From: Bacteroidota bacterium
GTDB taxonomy: Bacteria > Bacteroidota > Bacteroidia > Chitinophagales > Chitinophagaceae
Assembly (NCBI GenBank): GCA_018267585.1
Contig: JAFDYE010000751.1
Coordinates: forward strand, 1-44,009
Direction of reading: 5' to 3'
DNA: 44,009 nucleotides
The notes under the pieces were generated by a model. The model saw only the letters and a program-made list of their open reading frames with translations. It did not search any database and was not told where the DNA came from. Made by a program: the position numbers and the translations under genes. Position 1 is the first letter of the stretch. Each line of letters starts with the position of its first letter. Shown in pieces: positions 17,792 to 26,661 of this stretch.

Positions 17792-19633
17792 ATGAAAAAG
17801 ACTTCTTCCATTATAATGATAGCGGCGATCGGGGCAGTTCTCGGCTCTGGTTGCAACAAGGTGCTGGATAAGCAGGACCTGGGAAACTTTACGCCTGACC
17901 AGGTGTTCAATGATTCGACGGTTGCCAAATTGGATATCGACTATATCTACAGCCAGAATCAGCCGGGATGGTTTGGGAATTCGGGTGGTACGCTGGGCAG
18001 CTCTTATGCTGTGATCAGCGACGAGCAGGCCGGGGACAATGCCTATGTGAAAGGGACGGTCACCAACGATCTTGTGACGGATATCGGTACGCAGGCCACG
18101 AGCGGCAACTATTTCAAGATAAGGACCATCAACATGTTCATCCAGAACATGAATGCCGGGACGCTGGATGCGAGCGTAAAGAAACATTTTAACGGTCAGG
18201 CCTACTTCTGGCGTGCTTACCGGTATTTCGAGCTGGTCAAGCTATATGGTGGTGTGCCGCTGGTGCTGACGCCGTTGCCGGCGGTGGGTGCGGATGCGAA
18301 GGCTGCTGCGAATCTGCCGAGGAATACCACGACGGAGACTTTCAACCAGATCGTGAAGGACCTGGACAGCGCTGTTGCGTACCTGCCGGTATGGTGGGGC
18401 AACAATGCCGACTATGGTCGTATCACTTCGGGCGCTGCGCAGGCCTTTCTGGGGCGGGTGTTGCTGACCTGGGCCAGCCCGCAATTCAATCCTGCGAATG
18501 ACCAGAGCAGGTGGCAGGCGGCATATGACGCCAACACGGCGGCTGTCACGACGCTTTCCGCCAATGGTTTTGGTCTTTATAAGAAATGGGATTACACGAT
18601 GTGGACGACGGAGGGTAGTGCCGGCGGCAGCACTCCGCGGAATCCCGAGGCGGTGTGGGTGACCGAGTACAATACTTCCAGTGTTTCCAATGACCAGAAC
18701 AATGAGAGCTATGATGCTGCGTGCCGGCCGAAATATCTTTCGACGTCGGGCGGTTCCAATGTTCCCGACTGGGAGATGGCGGCTGCTTTCCCGATGAAGG
18801 ATGGGAAGGACACATTAACGTCGGGCTATGCATACAGCCTCAAGACCTTTTATAAGAACAGGGACCCGAGGTTTTACGAGACGATTGCTTACAACGGCTG
18901 CAACTGGGGGCTCAACGGGAATTCGACCTATCGTCTCTGGACCTATTTTTATCCGAATACCAAGAGCAGTCCTACGAAGACGGCGAGCACCGAAAGTTCG
19001 GCCAGTGCGTCCGGGTTCTATCTGCGCAAGGGAGTGGATCCTTCTTATACGCTTGCCTCTATGCAGAATGCGGGTACGGACTGGATCGAGATGCGGTATG
19101 CCGAGGTCCTGTTGAATCAGGCGGAGGCTGCGGCGGAGATCGGTCATCTGGGGCAGGCGCAGGAGGCTTATGCGAACCTCATCGCGATCCGCAAGCGGGC
19201 GGGTATCGACCCCGGTACTGATGGTCTTTACGGTCTGGCTGCGGGTATGAACCATGACCAGATGATCAGTGCCATTTTATTCGAGCGGAGGATCGAGCTG
19301 GCCTTTGAAGGCAAGCGCTACTGGGATCTGCGTCGCCGCAAGCTGTTGGAGAGCACGCTCAATGGGAAGATGAGGAATAAGATGGTCGTTACGCTGAAGG
19401 ACAACAAGTCCTATACGGACTATCTTGTGTCCTCGAGGGATGCGGCGGCCAATACGAATCTGGACAGTGTTTATATCAACAATTTCAATATCAGCATTCA
19501 GACGGCCGATACTTATAATCTGGCTGTGCAGAGCGCCGACTATTTCTTTGGGATCCCGCTGAGCTCGTTGCAGAACAATGTGAATCTGCAGCAGAATAAT
19601 ACGTGGGGGGGGCCGTTCGATCCGTTGAAGTAG
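17792..19633 (+). CDS. susD-like: SusD/RagB family outer membrane glycan-binding lipoprotein
   Basis: A 613-residue lipoprotein with a lipobox ending at Cys21 (LGSGC). The mature N-terminus has the SusD sequence LDKQDLGNFTPDQVFND; the tetratricopeptide-like helical core includes FWRAYRYFELVKLYGGVPLVLTPL and AQAFLGRVLLTWASPQFN; the C-terminal SusD domain contains WIEMRYAEVLLNQAEAAAEIG and FERRIELAFEGKRYWDLRRRKL. It caps the SusC pore and captures the polysaccharide at the cell surface. The ligand cannot be read from sequence; context says pectin. It is followed by a 52-bp spacer before the lyase gene, the longest gap within the downstream unit. Confidence 0.97.
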   Translation: MKKTSSIIMIAAIGAVLGSGCNKVLDKQDLGNFTPDQVFNDSTVAKLDIDYIYSQNQPGWFGNSGGTLGSSYAVISDEQAGDNAYVKGTVTNDLVTDIGTQATSGNYFKIRTINMFIQNMNAGTLDASVKKHFNGQAYFWRAYRYFELVKLYGGVPLVLTPLPAVGADAKAAANLPRNTTTETFNQIVKDLDSAVAYLPVWWGNNADYGRITSGAAQAFLGRVLLTWASPQFNPANDQSRWQAAYDANTAAVTTLSANGFGLYKKWDYTMWTTEGSAGGSTPRNPEAVWVTEYNTSSVSNDQNNESYDAACRPKYLSTSGGSNVPDWEMAAAFPMKDGKDTLTSGYAYSLKTFYKNRDPRFYETIAYNGCNWGLNGNSTYRLWTYFYPNTKSSPTKTASTESSASASGFYLRKGVDPSYTLASMQNAGTDWIEMRYAEVLLNQAEAAAEIGHLGQAQEAYANLIAIRKRAGIDPGTDGLYGLAAGMNHDQMISAILFERRIELAFEGKRYWDLRRRKLLESTLNGKMRNKMVVTLKDNKSYTDYLVSSRDAAANTNLDSVYINNFNISIQTADTYNLAVQSADYFFGIPLSSLQNNVNLQQNNTWGGPFDPLK

Positions 19634-19685
19634 GGAGCGGGCGCCGGGCAATGTGTAGCGGATTTTTTTTAAATTACAGATACTC
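19634..19685 (+). promoter_or_regulatory. Spacer between susD and the lyase gene; possible weak processing or attenuation site
   Basis: This 52-bp spacer contains a GC-rich stretch (GGGAGCGGGCGCCGGGC) followed about 15 nt later by a run of eight T and then AAA. The only stem I can draw is short (CGG-GCG-CCG), so it is a poor intrinsic terminator. It is listed because, in an otherwise overlapping gene series, it is the one place where partial termination or RNA processing could lower downstream enzyme expression relative to susCD. Confidence 0.2.
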
Positions 19686-21326
19686 ATGAAGAAGAAACGT
19701 TTTTTGGTCACTGCTCTTACCGCCTCGCTGGCGATCTGTCAACCGGGTATGGCACAGTATCCGGATATTCCCCCGGATGTGAAGGCTTCCGCTGATGCTA
19801 TGCTGAAGGAGACTTACCGTCGGAGCGATTCTGCCTGGCAGGTAGCTTTTCCGATCGTGGACAATGATGCGCGGCATGGGAAGCCGTATATTCCGTGGGC
19901 GGCGCGGCCGACGGACCTGCCTCAGTCTTCGCTGCTGGCTTTTCCCGGGGCAGAGGGTGGTGGTGCGCATAGCTATGGGGGCCATGGCGGCAGGGTCTAT
20001 GTGGTGACATCTCTTGGGGACAGTGGTCCGGGAACGTTGCGTTGGGCCTGTGAGCAGGGTGGAGCGCGGATCATCGTGTTCAATGTAGCGGGTATCATAC
20101 ATCTGACCAGTCCGATCATTGTGCGGGCCCCGTATGTCACCATCGAGGGGCAGTCGGCACCGGGTGACGGGGTTTGTGTGGCGGGTGAGTCGTTCTGGAT
20201 CAATACGCATGATGTCATCATCCGGTATATGCGGTTCCGTCGTGGCGAGACCAATGTCGGGCGTCGTGATGATGCGCTGGGCGGCAATCCGGTAGGGAAT
20301 ATCGTACTCGACCACGTGTCTACGAGCTGGGGGCTGGACGAGAATATGTCGTTGTACCGGCATATGTATGATCCGATGGATGGTTCGAAGGAGGAGAAGT
20401 TGGGAACGGTGAATATCACTATTCAGAACTGTATCTCTGCGGAGTCTTTGGATACCTGGAACCATGCTTTTGGAACGACGATGGGTGGCGAGAATTGTAT
20501 GCTGGTCCGCAATCTGTGGGCGGACAATACGGGTCGTAACCCGTCTGTGGGTTGGAATGGGGTATTCAATTTCGTGAACAATGTCGTGTTCAACTGGCAT
20601 CACCGGTCGATGGACGGGGGAGACTATACCAGTCTGTTCAATATCATCAACAATTATTTCAAGCCGGGGCCGGTCACGCCGAAGGACGAGGCTGTAGGGC
20701 ACAGGATACTGAAGCCGGAGAGCGGCAGGAGCAAGCTGAAGACGAAGTATTTCGGTCGTTGTTATGTGAATGGAAATATCATGGATGGCTATCCCGCCAT
20801 CACTAAGGACAACTGGGCCGGCGGGGTGCAGGTGGAAGAGCTCAAGGATGCGGGTCCTTATATGGACTATATGAAGTCTGACAAGCCTTTCCCGATGGCG
20901 CCGGTGAAGATACTGCCGGCGGAGGATGCTTTTAGGTTTGTTCTGAAGAATGTGGGTGCTACGTTGCCCAAGCGGGACGCGGTAGATGCGCGGGTGGTCG
21001 AGCAGGTACGTACGGGTAAAATAACTTATAAGGAGGTGAATACGGATACGCTGCCTCAATTCCATGTTCGTAAATTGCCGAAGGATTCCTATAAACTGGG
21101 GATTGTGACGGAAATCTTCGAGGTGGGCGGTTATCCCAACTATCAGGGTGTGCCTTATAAGGATGCCGACAATGACGGATTGCCTGATGAGTATGAAGTT
21201 AAACATGGTCTGAATCCCAGGGATCCGACAGATTCTGCGAAGCCTGCTGTTAACGGCGGGGGCTATTCGAACATAGAAGTCTATCTCAATACGCTGGCTT
21301 TGAGAGGTGAAAAGCCCATAAAGTAA
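19686..21326 (+). CDS. PL1 family pectate lyase with C-terminal calcium-binding repeat
   Basis: A 546-residue secreted enzyme with a signal peptide ending near GMAQ. The mature enzyme starts its beta-helix at about residue 86 with FPGAEGGGAHSYGGHGGRVYVVTSL, followed by GPGTLRWACEQ, IIVFNVAGIIHL, VTIEGQSAPGDGVCV, IIRYMRFRRGET and LDHVSTSWGLDENMSLY, the pattern of PL1 pectate lyases in Bacteroidota PULs. Near the C-terminus D493-A-D-N-D-G-L-P-D-E-Y-E is a thrombospondin-type-3/EF-hand-like Ca2+ loop, followed by a GGGYSNIEVYLN tail. PL1 enzymes cleave the homogalacturonan backbone by beta-elimination with Ca2+, so this is the main backbone-depolymerizing enzyme in the window. It shares the lighter codon style of susCD. 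The stop overlaps the next ATG by one base (TAATG). Confidence 0.92.
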   Translation: MKKKRFLVTALTASLAICQPGMAQYPDIPPDVKASADAMLKETYRRSDSAWQVAFPIVDNDARHGKPYIPWAARPTDLPQSSLLAFPGAEGGGAHSYGGHGGRVYVVTSLGDSGPGTLRWACEQGGARIIVFNVAGIIHLTSPIIVRAPYVTIEGQSAPGDGVCVAGESFWINTHDVIIRYMRFRRGETNVGRRDDALGGNPVGNIVLDHVSTSWGLDENMSLYRHMYDPMDGSKEEKLGTVNITIQNCISAESLDTWNHAFGTTMGGENCMLVRNLWADNTGRNPSVGWNGVFNFVNNVVFNWHHRSMDGGDYTSLFNIINNYFKPGPVTPKDEAVGHRILKPESGRSKLKTKYFGRCYVNGNIMDGYPAITKDNWAGGVQVEELKDAGPYMDYMKSDKPFPMAPVKILPAEDAFRFVLKNVGATLPKRDAVDARVVEQVRTGKITYKEVNTDTLPQFHVRKLPKDSYKLGIVTEIFEVGGYPNYQGVPYKDADNDGLPDEYEVKHGLNPRDPTDSAKPAVNGGGYSNIEVYLNTLALRGEKPIK

Positions 21327-24300
21327 TGAAGTTCATATATGCATTTGTCGCTGGTGTTTTCTTATTCGGACCCGTGACAGCTCAGAAAAAGCCCAGGGCT
21401 CCTGAGCCGCCTTCTCCTGTGGCGGCAAGGGGTGGTCACCTGGTGTATGTCCCTGATGACAGGGGAAATCAGGTACCCGATTTTTCTTATAGTGGATATA
21501 TGGGGGGAGACTCCGTGATACCCACGGCCCGAGTTCGCGTCGTTATCCGTCCGATGGATGGCGACGCGACTTTTGCCATTCAGCAGGCGCTGGACTATGT
21601 TGGTGGTCTGCCGCCTGACGCGCACGGGCTTCGGGGGGCGGTGCTGCTGGGTCGCGGGACGTATTCTGTCTCGGGCGGGCTTGTCATCCGGTCTTCGGGT
21701 GTGGTTTTGCGGGGCAGTGGTATGGGTGAGGATGGGACGGTGTTGGTTGCGGCGGGTACGGACCGGAGGACGCTGATACGGGTGGCGGGAGTTGCGGATC
21801 GGGTGGTGGGGAAGGAGGTGGATGTAACGGATGGGTATGTTCCGGTGGGGTCGCGGGTGTTGCATGTCGGCGGGCGGGGATCGGGTGTGGAAGCCGGGGG
21901 AGGATTCCGGGTAGGGGCTACTGTCCTTGTACGCCGGCCGTCTACGGAGGGGTGGATCCGGTCGCTGGGTATGGAGACTTTTGGCGGTGGTATCTCGGCG
22001 TTGGGCTGGAAGGCCGGGCAGCGGGATATTTACTGGGATCGCCGGGTTGTGGCGGTGAATGGAGATGCGCTGACGCTGGATGCGCCGATCACTACGGCGC
22101 TGGATACGGCGTATGGCGGTGGGAAGGTGGCGGCTTATCGTTGGGATGGCAGGATCAGCCAGGTTGGTGTCGAAAATCTGCGTCTGCGGTCGGCTTATGA
22201 CCATCGGAATCCGAAGGATGAGGCGCATAGCTGGATGGCTATTACGCTGGAGAATGTCTCGGACGCGTGGGTCCGGCAGGTTATTGCCGAGCATTTTGCC
22301 GGTTCGGCGGTGGATGTGCTGGAGACGGCCAACAGGGTGACTGTGGAAGACTGTAAATTTCTTGCGCCGGTGTCCGAGATCGGCGGGCAGCGGCGGAATG
22401 CTTTTATAACTACCGGGGGGCAGACGCTGATGCAGCGTTTGTATTCCGAGCGGGCGTTTCATGATTTTGCGGTAGGGTTTTGTGCGCCGGGGCCGAATGC
22501 TTTTGTGCAGTGTCAGTCTTATTATCCTTATGGGATGAGCGGGGCTATCGACAGCTGGGCGTCGGGGGTATTGTTCGATGTGGTGAATGTGGACGGGCAG
22601 GTGTTGGGGTTTGAGAACAGGGAGCAGGATGGCCAGGGGGCAGGATGGTGTGCGGCCAACAGTCTGTTCTGGAACTGTACGGCGGCGCGGATCAACTGTT
22701 ATCGTCCGCCGGGTGCGCAGAACTGGTCGTATGGTTCGTGGGCGCAGTTCGGGGGAGACGGATACTGGAATGAGTCGAATGCGGTGATCCAGCCGAGGAG
22801 TTTTTATTACACGCAGCTTGTCGAGAGGTTAGCGCAGGCGAGCTCAGTTGCTGCGGAGCGGGTTCGCGAAGACGTAATGAAGCGGGCTCAGCTATTGCCG
22901 ATGGAGACCGAGGCGTCGAGCAGTCCTACGGTGGCGCAGGCCGCGGCGTTGATCGCGTTGTCGAAGAAGCCGCGGGTGCAGATGACCGAGTGGATCGACC
23001 AGGCGGCGCAGCGGAATCCGATATCGGTGGAGGTTGGTGCGGGGGTTGTGGCGCGTGTGCCGGTGCATAAGGAGAAGATGGTCTTAAAAGCTGCGCCGAT
23101 GAAGGTGGTGAATGGCTGGTTGACGCGGGGCGGGGTGCTTGTCGGCCGTCGGTATTATGAGCCCTGGTGGATGGGGAATGTGCGGCCTTACGGGATTGCG
23201 GAGGCGAAGCCGGCGGTTACGCGCTGGGTGCCGGGGAGGACGGGGACGGGTCTGACCGATGATCTGATGGGGCTTACGGATGAGATGAAGGCGAAGCATG
23301 TTGTCGCGCTCGATCACAATTATGGGTTATGGTATGACCGGAGGAGGGATGACCACGAGCGGATCAGGAGGATCGACGGGGATGTGTGGCCGCCTTATTA
23401 TGAGCTGCCTTTTGCGCGCAGCGGGAAGGATACGGCCTGGGACGGGCTCAGCAAGTATGATCTTACGAAGTACAATTCCTGGTACTGGTCGAGGTTGCGG
23501 TCTTTCGCGGATCTTTCCGATCTGAAGGGGCTGGTCCTGATACATCAGAATTATTTTCAGCACAATATCATCGAGGCGGGGGCGCACTATGCGGATTTCC
23601 CGTGGCGTCCGGCCAACAATATCAACAACACCGGTTTTCCCGAGCCGCCGCCATTTGCGGGTGACAAGCGGATATTCATGGCTGAGCAGTTCTATGACAC
23701 TGCGCATCCCGTGAGGAAGGCGCTGCACAGGGCATTTATCCGGCAGTGTCTCGATAATTTTTCGGGGAATAGCGGGGTGATCCAGGAGCTGGCGGCGGAG
23801 TTCACGGGGCCGTTGCATTTTGTGGATTTCTGGCTGGACAATATTCGTAGCTGGGAGAAGGAGAAAGGAATAAAGGAAATTATCGGGCTATCCACTACGA
23901 AGGATGTGCAGGATGCGATACTGAAGGATCCTTTGAGGGGGCAGGTGGTGGATGTGATCGATATCCGGTACTGGTACTACCAGGAGGATGGGAAGGTCTA
24001 TGCGCCGCTGGGGGGCCAGAGTCTGGCTCCGCGGCAGCATGAAAGGCTGCTGAAGCCAAAGCGTCCGTCCTTTGAGCAGGTATACAGGGCTGTCAGCGAA
24101 TACCGCCGGGCGTATCCTGCGAAGGCGGTGATGTATTCCGCGGAGGGTTGTGATAATTTCGGATGGGCGGTGTTCATGGGTGGAGGATCGTTGGCGAATA
24201 TTCCGGTAGAGGATGGAAAGTTTTTGACCGCTGCGGCCGGGATGGCGCCGGTCGATCTGCCGGGGAGTCCGAAGGGGGTGTGGGCGTTGGGGGATAAGAA

Positions 24301-24412
24301 GGGGGACTTTATTGTTTATGTGGCTGCGGGGGTGGAGGAGCCTAAGCTGGAAGGTACGGTTCAGCGTATCGATCCGGGTAATGGGGCGAAGGTTTTGTGG
24401 ATAGAAAAATGA
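21326..24412 (+). CDS. DUF4955-like protein with N-terminal pectate-lyase-type beta-helix
   Basis: A 1028-residue secreted protein (signal peptide to VTAQ, residue 20). Residues about 70-480 read as a right-handed beta-helix of the pectate_lyase_3 type: QQALDYVGGLPPDAHGLRGAVLLGRGTY, a GLVIRSSGVVLRGSG rung, and later SDAWVRQVIAEHF and NRVTVEDCKF. Residues about 660-1028 form a second region with a TIM-barrel-like feel (VVALDHNYGLWYDRRRDDHERIR, WDGLSKYDLTKYNSWYWSRL, LVLIHQNYFQHNIIEAGAHYADFPWRP), which I associate with DUF4955 (perhaps DUF6298) proteins of Bacteroidota PULs. No characterized activity is known to me; uronic-acid polymer hydrolysis, lysis or side-chain removal are all possible. 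It lies between PL1 and GH140, and both ends overlap neighbouring genes. Confidence 0.75.
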   Translation: MKFIYAFVAGVFLFGPVTAQKKPRAPEPPSPVAARGGHLVYVPDDRGNQVPDFSYSGYMGGDSVIPTARVRVVIRPMDGDATFAIQQALDYVGGLPPDAHGLRGAVLLGRGTYSVSGGLVIRSSGVVLRGSGMGEDGTVLVAAGTDRRTLIRVAGVADRVVGKEVDVTDGYVPVGSRVLHVGGRGSGVEAGGGFRVGATVLVRRPSTEGWIRSLGMETFGGGISALGWKAGQRDIYWDRRVVAVNGDALTLDAPITTALDTAYGGGKVAAYRWDGRISQVGVENLRLRSAYDHRNPKDEAHSWMAITLENVSDAWVRQVIAEHFAGSAVDVLETANRVTVEDCKFLAPVSEIGGQRRNAFITTGGQTLMQRLYSERAFHDFAVGFCAPGPNAFVQCQSYYPYGMSGAIDSWASGVLFDVVNVDGQVLGFENREQDGQGAGWCAANSLFWNCTAARINCYRPPGAQNWSYGSWAQFGGDGYWNESNAVIQPRSFYYTQLVERLAQASSVAAERVREDVMKRAQLLPMETEASSSPTVAQAAALIALSKKPRVQMTEWIDQAAQRNPISVEVGAGVVARVPVHKEKMVLKAAPMKVVNGWLTRGGVLVGRRYYEPWWMGNVRPYGIAEAKPAVTRWVPGRTGTGLTDDLMGLTDEMKAKHVVALDHNYGLWYDRRRDDHERIRRIDGDVWPPYYELPFARSGKDTAWDGLSKYDLTKYNSWYWSRLRSFADLSDLKGLVLIHQNYFQHNIIEAGAHYADFPWRPANNINNTGFPEPPPFAGDKRIFMAEQFYDTAHPVRKALHRAFIRQCLDNFSGNSGVIQELAAEFTGPLHFVDFWLDNIRSWEKEKGIKEIIGLSTTKDVQDAILKDPLRGQVVDVIDIRYWYYQEDGKVYAPLGGQSLAPRQHERLLKPKRPSFEQVYRAVSEYRRAYPAKAVMYSAEGCDNFGWAVFMGGGSLANIPVEDGKFLTAAAGMAPVDLPGSPKGVWALGDKKGDFIVYVAAGVEEPKLEGTVQRIDPGNGAKVLWIEK

Positions 24413-26661
24413 TCGACATGAGACGAAGCGTATTGTTTTTACTGATATTATGTTTGGCGGAGGTGGTGGCCGTTCCGCAGGGGTTGCCCCCGTTGCGGGT
24501 TTCGGCGAACAAGCGATTTTTTACCGCTGGTGGCGCGCCTTTTTTCTGGCTGGGAGATACGGGATGGCTGCTGCTGAGCCGGTTGAAGAATGAGGAGGTG
24601 GATAAGTACCTGGACGACCGGAGGGCCAAGGGGTTCAATGTGATCCAGGTGATGGTGGTACATGGATTGGGGGATGTGGATGCCAATGGGGATAGTGCAT
24701 TGGTGGGGAAGGACCTGGCGAGGCCGAAAGACGTTGCCGGCGGATACTGGGATCATCTCGAAAATGTGATCGACAAGGCTGCATCGCGGGGTATCTATGT
24801 GGCGCTGGTGCCGGTGTGGGGTGGTGTTGTGAAGCAGGGGAAATTGGGGGCCGGGGTCGGAAAGCTGTATGCGCAGTTCTTGGCGAGGCGGTATAAGGGG
24901 AAGTCGAATATTGTATGGATGAATGGCGGGGATATTAAGGGTTCGGACTTTAGAGCTACCTGGAATGCGATCGGGATGACGCTAAGGGCGCAAGACCCTG
25001 GTCATCTGATCACCTATCATCCCTTCGGGCGGACCTCGTCGTCCTTCTGGTTTCATCGGCAGCCGTGGCTGGACTTTAACAGCGTGCAGTCGGGGCATCG
25101 CAGCTATGACCAGGATACAGTGGCGGGGGATCTTCAATATGGCGAAGACAACTGGAGATATATACAGGCGGACTATGGGAAGAAGCCGGTGAAGCCGGTG
25201 CTGGATGCGGAGCCTTCGTATGAGGGTATACCGCATGGGCTTCATGATACTACGCAGCCGCGCTGGAGCGCTGATGACGTGCGCCGTTATGCGTACTGGT
25301 CGGTCTTTGCGGGCGCCTGCGGATTTACCTATGGCGATAATTCTGTCATGCAGATGTTGCGTCCGACGGACAAGGGAAGCGCGTATGGGGCGAAGGAGTT
25401 CTGGTATGATGCTTTGGGCGATCCCGGGGCGGGGGAGATGGTTTTTTTGAAGAAGCTGATGCTATCGAAGCCTTATTTCGAGAGGCGGCCGGACCGGTCG
25501 CTGGTTGTCAATCAGGGATCGAAGTATGACTATGCCATAGCGACGAGGGGTGCGCAGTATGCCTTTGTCTATACGTATACCGGCCGGAGGCTGGTGGTGG
25601 ATCCTTCGGAGCTGGGGTTGGCGCAGGTGGAGGCTTCGTGGTATAGTCCGAGGGACGGCGGCTATCAGCTGATCGGTTTGTTTCCGGGGAAGAAGGAGTT
25701 GACGGTCGATCCTCCGGGGCGTCCGGCGCCGGGGAATGACTGGGTGCTGGTGTTGGAGAAGCCGGGGGCGCATGCTTATTTGTTCACTTCTTTTCGCGAG
25801 CCGGCTGTGGACGGGCTTTATTTTCTGGCCAGCGGCGACGGCAAGCACTGGATGGATCTGGGCGGGTCGTGGCTGAAGCCAGCGATCGGAGACAAGAAGC
25901 TGATGCGTGATCCGTCGATGGCGAAGGGGCCGGATGGGGTCTGGCATCTGGTGTGGACCTCGGGATGGAATGGGGACAAGGGGTTTGGGTATGCTGACTC
26001 GAAGGACCTGGTACACTGGAGCGAGCAGCGATATATACCGGTGATGGAGGGTGAGAAGGATGCGTTCAATGTCTGGGCGCCGGAGATCTTTTACGAGAAG
26101 GACAGTGCGCAGTTCATTATCGTCTGGGCTACCACGATTCCCTACCGGTTCCCGAAGGGGTTGGAGGATGAGAAGAACAATCACCGCCTATACTGTACGA
26201 CGACGAAGGATTTCAGGACTTTCTCGCCGGCGCGGCTGTTCTTTGACCCGGGGTATAGCGTGATCGATGCGATGATCGTGCAGCGGGGGGATCATGATTT
26301 TGTATTGGTCTTTAAAGACAATACGCGGCTGCAGCGGAATATAAAGGTGGCGTTTGGTGAGAAGGCGGGGGGGCCGTATGTGCGCGACTCGAAGGCTTTT
26401 ACGCCGGAATTTACGGAGGGGCCGACGGTGGCGGAAGTGGATGGGGGATCCGGGACGCCGGGTAAGAGGGAATACTATATTTATTTTGACAGTTATCGGG
26501 CGAAGAGATATGGGGCGGTGAGGACTACGGACTTTACCCATTTTGAGGATGCTTCGGATGAGGTTAGTGTACCGATGGGGCATAAGCATGGGACGGTAGT
26601 CGCCGCCGACTGGGGGGAAGTGGAAAAACTAATAAAAGAAAGACATGAGCACACGCCGTGA
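24409..26661 (+). CDS. GH140 (DUF4038) apiosidase-like domain fused to a GH43 domain
   Basis: 750 residues from the ATG at 24409, chosen because it overlaps the upstream stop (ATGA); ATG 24418 and GTG 24397 are alternatives. After a signal peptide (RRSVLFLLILCLAEVVAV) comes a GH140/DUF4038 TIM barrel (about 25-345): FFTAGGAPFFWLGDTGWLLL, GFNVIQVMV, D175 in WMNGGD and E268 in LDAEPSYEGIP, the expected acid/base and nucleophile positions. A beta domain follows (about 350-450), then a GH43-like propeller (about 455-735) with base D501 in MRDPSM, pKa-modulating D620 in VIDAMIV and acid E670 in TEGPTV. The founding GH140 member removes apiose-linked chains from RG-II; GH43 enzymes act on alpha-L-arabinose, beta-xylose or galactose. 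Both sites look intact. Confidence 0.87.
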   Translation: MIDMRRSVLFLLILCLAEVVAVPQGLPPLRVSANKRFFTAGGAPFFWLGDTGWLLLSRLKNEEVDKYLDDRRAKGFNVIQVMVVHGLGDVDANGDSALVGKDLARPKDVAGGYWDHLENVIDKAASRGIYVALVPVWGGVVKQGKLGAGVGKLYAQFLARRYKGKSNIVWMNGGDIKGSDFRATWNAIGMTLRAQDPGHLITYHPFGRTSSSFWFHRQPWLDFNSVQSGHRSYDQDTVAGDLQYGEDNWRYIQADYGKKPVKPVLDAEPSYEGIPHGLHDTTQPRWSADDVRRYAYWSVFAGACGFTYGDNSVMQMLRPTDKGSAYGAKEFWYDALGDPGAGEMVFLKKLMLSKPYFERRPDRSLVVNQGSKYDYAIATRGAQYAFVYTYTGRRLVVDPSELGLAQVEASWYSPRDGGYQLIGLFPGKKELTVDPPGRPAPGNDWVLVLEKPGAHAYLFTSFREPAVDGLYFLASGDGKHWMDLGGSWLKPAIGDKKLMRDPSMAKGPDGVWHLVWTSGWNGDKGFGYADSKDLVHWSEQRYIPVMEGEKDAFNVWAPEIFYEKDSAQFIIVWATTIPYRFPKGLEDEKNNHRLYCTTTKDFRTFSPARLFFDPGYSVIDAMIVQRGDHDFVLVFKDNTRLQRNIKVAFGEKAGGPYVRDSKAFTPEFTEGPTVAEVDGGSGTPGKREYYIYFDSYRAKRYGAVRTTDFTHFEDASDEVSVPMGHKHGTVVAADWGEVEKLIKERHEHTP

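Noticed and set aside
19634-19685. Intrinsic terminator after susD
   Set aside because: A T-run exists, but the only stem is three base pairs and lies too far upstream; kept only as a weak regulatory note.
19674-21206. 510-residue minus-strand open frame opposite the PL1 lyase
   Set aside because: The sense strand encodes a recognisable PL1 beta-helix with a calcium loop; the antisense translation shows no family features.
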